DNA of 64,000 bases, from contig JAWMQP010000003.1 of NCBI GenBank assembly GCA_033283335.1, forward strand, positions 124,001 through 188,000, written 5' to 3'. The DNA comes from Pseudomaricurvus sp033283335 (GTDB lineage Bacteria; Pseudomonadota; Gammaproteobacteria; Pseudomonadales; Cellvibrionaceae). The translations under genes were made by a program, and so were the position numbers. Shown piece after piece: positions 61,227 through 64,000 of this stretch. Position 1 is the stretch's first letter. The number at the start of each line of letters is the position of its first letter. The notes beneath the pieces were generated by a model. That model ran no database searches, was not told the DNA's origin, and was given only the letters and a program-made list of their open reading frames with translations.

Positions 61227-62261
61227 ATGATCGAAAAAGACCAATTCTCCACCGAGCGTATTATCAGCGCTCAACCAAAGCCCGCCGAAGAGGTGCAGGA
61301 TCGGGCGGTGCGTCCGAAAAGTCTGCAGGAATATGTAGGCCAGCCGGCTGTGCGCGAGCAGATGGAAATTTTTATCCAGGCCGCCAAAGGTCGCTCGGAA
61401 GCCCTTGACCACACTCTGGTGTTCGGGCCTCCGGGACTGGGAAAAACCACCCTCGCCAATATCATTGCCAACGAGATGGAGGTTGACCTGAAAACTACCT
61501 CCGGGCCGGTATTGGAGAAGGCCGGTGACCTGGCGGCGTTGATGACCAATCTGGAGCCGGGCGATGTCCTGTTCATCGATGAAATCCACCGCCTCAGCCC
61601 CAATGTGGAGGAAGTGCTCTACCCGGCGATGGAGGATTACCAGCTCGACATTATGATCGGTGAAGGACCGGCGGCCCGTTCCATCAAGCTGGATTTGCCA
61701 CCGTTTACCCTGGTGGGGGCGACCACCAGGGCGGGCTTGTTGACCTCACCGCTGCGCGACCGTTTCGGCATTGTGCAGCGGCTGGAGTTCTATAACGTTA
61801 AGGATCTCACCTCGATCGTTTCGCGTTCGGCCCGCTTGATGGGGGTCAGTATTGAGGAGCAGGGGGCGTTTGAGGTGGCTCGTCGTTCCCGGGGGACGCC
61901 GCGGATTGCCAACCGACTGTTGCGGCGGGTGCGGGATTATGCCCAGGTAAAAGGCGATGGGGTGGTGACGCAAGGCATTGCGGATCAGGCGTTGAACATG
62001 CTCAACGTCGATGAGCAGGGTTTCGATCATATGGATCGACGCCTGTTGTTGGCGATGATGGAAAAGTTTTCCGGCGGCCCGGTGGGGGTGGAAAGTCTGG
62101 CCGCTGCCATCAGCGAGGAGCGCGATACCATCGAAGATGTATTGGAGCCCTATCTGATTCAGCAGGGGTATATGGCTCGAACCCCGCGTGGGCGGGTAGT
62201 GACTCCGCTGGCTTATGAACACTTTGGGCTGGAGTTGCCCCGACGCTTGCGCGAGGAGTGA
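61227..62261 (+). CDS. ruvB: Holliday junction branch migration helicase RuvB
   Basis: 344 residues. GPPGLGKTTLANIIANEM is the Walker A region, DVLFIDEIHRLSPNVEEVLY the Walker B, GATTRAGLLTSPLRDRFG sensor 1, and a winged-helix C-terminus follows. It drives branch migration on RuvA-bound junctions. It is separated from ruvA by the palindromic element. Confidence 0.97.
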   Translation: MIEKDQFSTERIISAQPKPAEEVQDRAVRPKSLQEYVGQPAVREQMEIFIQAAKGRSEALDHTLVFGPPGLGKTTLANIIANEMEVDLKTTSGPVLEKAGDLAALMTNLEPGDVLFIDEIHRLSPNVEEVLYPAMEDYQLDIMIGEGPAARSIKLDLPPFTLVGATTRAGLLTSPLRDRFGIVQRLEFYNVKDLTSIVSRSARLMGVSIEEQGAFEVARRSRGTPRIANRLLRRVRDYAQVKGDGVVTQGIADQALNMLNVDEQGFDHMDRRLLLAMMEKFSGGPVGVESLAAAISEERDTIEDVLEPYLIQQGYMARTPRGRVVTPLAYEHFGLELPRRLREE

Positions 62262-62264
62262 GGC

Positions 62265-62696
62265 ATGTCTGAGTTCGGTCTGCCCATTCGGGTTTACATA
62301 GAAGATACCGATGCCGGCGGGATTGTCTATTACGTCAATTACCTGAAGTATATGGAGCGCGCGCGAACAGAGTTTATGCGCAGCCTGGGGTTTGACAAGC
62401 CCGCCATTCTCGAGGAGGGTAAGCTGTTTGTCGTTCATTCTGCCAATGTGCAATACCTGCGTCCCGCTTTGCTGGATGACCAGTTGACTGCAACCGCCAG
62501 CATCAGTAAGTTGGCCCGCAGTTACTTGATCTTCTCTCAGACAATAGAGCGCAATGGGGAACCCATCTGCAGGGGCGATATCAAAGTGGCTTGTGTTGTG
62601 CAGGCGTCAATGAGGCCTGCTCCGATTCCAGAGTTGATCCGGGAAGCCTGCAGCGGCTTTAAAAACGGCGATAGAGCAGTCGGCCCTCAACGGTAG
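62265..62696 (+). CDS. ybgC: Tol-Pal-associated acyl-CoA thioesterase YbgC
   Basis: 143 residues, hotdog fold. VYIEDTDAGGIVYYVNYLKY carries the catalytic Asp and Tyr region; RARTEFMRSLGF follows. The gene starts four bases after ruvB and precedes tolQ, the usual order. It acts on short acyl-CoA; the link to Tol-Pal is by context. Confidence 0.94.
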   Translation: MSEFGLPIRVYIEDTDAGGIVYYVNYLKYMERARTEFMRSLGFDKPAILEEGKLFVVHSANVQYLRPALLDDQLTATASISKLARSYLIFSQTIERNGEPICRGDIKVACVVQASMRPAPIPELIREACSGFKNGDRAVGPQR

Positions 62697-62832
62697 AGCT
62701 CTTTTTGGGGGTTCTGGTTTGGGCGGCGCAGGCCTCGGTCGAAATTGATCAATCTTTATTCAAAATTTATGGTGAACGGTCAGTTTGACCGTGTTCGTTT
62801 CATACTCCTTACCGTACAAGGATACAGTGGCA

Positions 62833-63525
62833 ATGGCCGAAACCGAGTCTCTTTCTATATTCAGTCTCATCATGAATGCCAGTTTGTTGGTGCAGCTGGT
62901 GATGCTGCTGCTGTTTTTGGCTTCGGTGGTTTCCTGGGTGATGATCATTCAGCGTGGCCGTTACCAGAGCCAGGCTAAAACGCAGTTTCAGCAATTTGAT
63001 AAAAAATTCTGGTCCGGCGGTGATCTCGGTCAGCTCTATCGCGATGGCTCTCAGCGGGCGAAACAAACGCCCATTGAAGGGGTCGAGAATATTTTTCGTG
63101 AAGGCTTCCGGGAATTTTCCCGTTTGCGTGAGCAGGGCGGCATGGACGCGGATGTGATGATGGAGGCGATACAGCGCTCCATGCGTGTGGCTCTGGCTCG
63201 GGAGGAAGAAAAGCTGGAAGCCAATCTGCCATTCCTGGCCAGTGTCGCCTCGGTCAGTCCGTACATCGGTCTGTTTGGTACTGTGTGGGGGATTATGAAT
63301 TCCTTCCGTGGTTTGGCCAATGTCCATCAGGCTACCCTGGCCACGGTAGCACCGGGTATTTCGGAAGCCTTGGTGGCTACCGCCATGGGGCTGTTTGCCG
63401 CGATTCCGGCGGTGTTGGCCTACAACCGTTTTTCCGCCAAGGCCGAAGCCTTAATGAACGGCTACGAAACCTTTGCCGAGGAGTTTACGGCCTATTTGTA
63501 CCGCAAGGTCCACAGCGTTAAGTAA
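62833..63525 (+). CDS. tolQ: Tol-Pal system proton channel subunit TolQ
   Basis: 230 residues from ATG 62833, equal to E. coli TolQ; the frame extends to 62785. Three membrane segments: LLVQLVMLLLFLASVVSWVMII, the helix after SVSPYIGLFGTVWGIMNSF, and TAMGLFAAIPAVLAYNRF, the latter two with channel-lining residues. With TolR it energises TolA for outer-membrane constriction. Confidence 0.95.
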   Translation: MAETESLSIFSLIMNASLLVQLVMLLLFLASVVSWVMIIQRGRYQSQAKTQFQQFDKKFWSGGDLGQLYRDGSQRAKQTPIEGVENIFREGFREFSRLREQGGMDADVMMEAIQRSMRVALAREEEKLEANLPFLASVASVSPYIGLFGTVWGIMNSFRGLANVHQATLATVAPGISEALVATAMGLFAAIPAVLAYNRFSAKAEALMNGYETFAEEFTAYLYRKVHSVK

Positions 63526-63548
63526 GCCGTCGGGCGGGAGTTCAGTCA

Positions 63549-63974
63549 ATGCTGCGTCGCAAGGTAAAAAAGAAGCCTATGGCTGAGATCAATGTGGTGC
63601 CCTACATTGATGTCATGCTGGTGTTGTTGGTGGTGTTTATGGTGACCGCGCCCTTGCTGATGCAGGGGGTGAAAGTGGAGTTGCCAGCGGCTCCGTCGGC
63701 ACCGTTGGATGATAAGCAGGAAGAGCCTTTGATCGTCTCGGTGGACGCTGAGGGCAAGTACTACCTGAATCTGGGTCAGGATGAAAAAGTGGCTAAACCC
63801 ATGCAGCAGATCACGGATACCGTATCCAAAGTGCTGCGCCAAAAACCCAATACCAAGGTGTTGGTGTGGGGCGACACCAAGGTGGATTACGGTTTGGTGG
63901 TTGGCATGATGACGGCTCTGCAGGGGGCTGGTGTCGAGTCAGTGGGTTTGGTGACAGAGCCGCCGGAGTTGTAA
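63549..63974 (+). CDS. tolR: Tol-Pal system protein TolR
   Basis: 141 residues, the usual length. One membrane helix near residues 15-37 (AEINVVPYIDVMLVLLVVFM) has the conserved proton-path Asp; the rest is a periplasmic domain ending in VESVGLVTEPPEL. Confidence 0.95.
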   Translation: MLRRKVKKKPMAEINVVPYIDVMLVLLVVFMVTAPLLMQGVKVELPAAPSAPLDDKQEEPLIVSVDAEGKYYLNLGQDEKVAKPMQQITDTVSKVLRQKPNTKVLVWGDTKVDYGLVVGMMTALQGAGVESVGLVTEPPEL

Positions 63975-63981
63975 GCTGGTT

Positions 63982-64000
63982 ATGACTTCTGCCCTGAAAA
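63982..64000 (+). CDS. tolA: Probable start of tolA (cut by window end)
   Basis: ATG 63982 opens MTSALK seven bases after the tolR stop, where tolA is expected. Only 19 bases are present, so this rests on context. Confidence 0.4.

Noticed and set aside
1..64000. CRISPR arrays, tRNA or rRNA genes, insertion sequences, prophage genes
   Set aside because: I looked for regular spaced repeats, tRNA-like cloverleafs, transposase or integrase motifs and found none that I could support.

Overview
The window looks like a chromosome segment of a free-living, aerobic, probably marine gammaproteobacterium of the Pseudomonas/Alcanivorax/Marinobacter/Cellvibrio-like group. The reasons are moderate GC content, a FadBA beta-oxidation operon, class Ia NrdAB with a two-ATP-cone NrdA, Hda, SlyD, and a right half (about 33.6 to 64 kb) whose gene order matches, from memory, the Pseudomonas block purN-purM-DUF2066-hda ... 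wrbA-arsC-yihY-tlpA-acylphosphatase ... proS ... aspS-yebC-ruvC-ruvA-ruvB-ybgC-tolQ-tolR-tolA. I see no rRNA, tRNA, CRISPR array, phage gene or transposase.

Layout. 0-5 kb: a truncated DMT exporter and LysR regulator, then a class III aminotransferase and a succinate-semialdehyde dehydrogenase (amine/GABA-type catabolism), with three copies of a dispersed palindromic element around them. 5-7 kb: a NemR-type TetR regulator and an Old Yellow Enzyme that share an operator motif. 7-17 kb: an orphan protein, a haem-fused PQQ sugar dehydrogenase, a Bcr-type exporter, nhaA, an unusual tandem HAD protein and ydiJ. 17-26 kb: a MOSC protein, DUF1244, moeA, a MATE exporter, fadBA with a clear terminator, and small hypothetical genes. 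26.8-32 kb: nrdAB behind a long AT-rich upstream region with NrdR-like boxes and a DnaA box. 32-44 kb: slyD, purMN, DUF2066, hda, sppA, wrbA, arsC, yihY, a TlpA-like lipoprotein and acylphosphatase. 44-53 kb: an accessory-looking cluster. 53-64 kb: lytic transglycosylase, proS, HIT protein, HU-like protein, zinc ribbon, aspS, yebC, ruvCAB, ybgC, tolQR and the first bases of tolA.

The most unusual region is 43.9-53.1 kb. It holds three exported beta-propeller proteins, two of them PQQ-type dehydrogenases and two carrying a c-type haem motif, followed by a TonB-dependent receptor and a convergent AraC-type regulator. It sits between acylphosphatase and the transglycosylase/proS genes, inside otherwise conserved housekeeping synteny. 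The likely picture is an oxidative periplasmic pathway that feeds electrons to the respiratory chain, with its own outer-membrane importer for a substrate or for PQQ. The substrate cannot be read from the sequence.

The second item of interest is a family of four palindromic elements (1.45, 3.16, 4.82 and 61.07 kb). They share a two-hairpin core with compensatory base changes but have unrelated, individually self-complementary outer arms.
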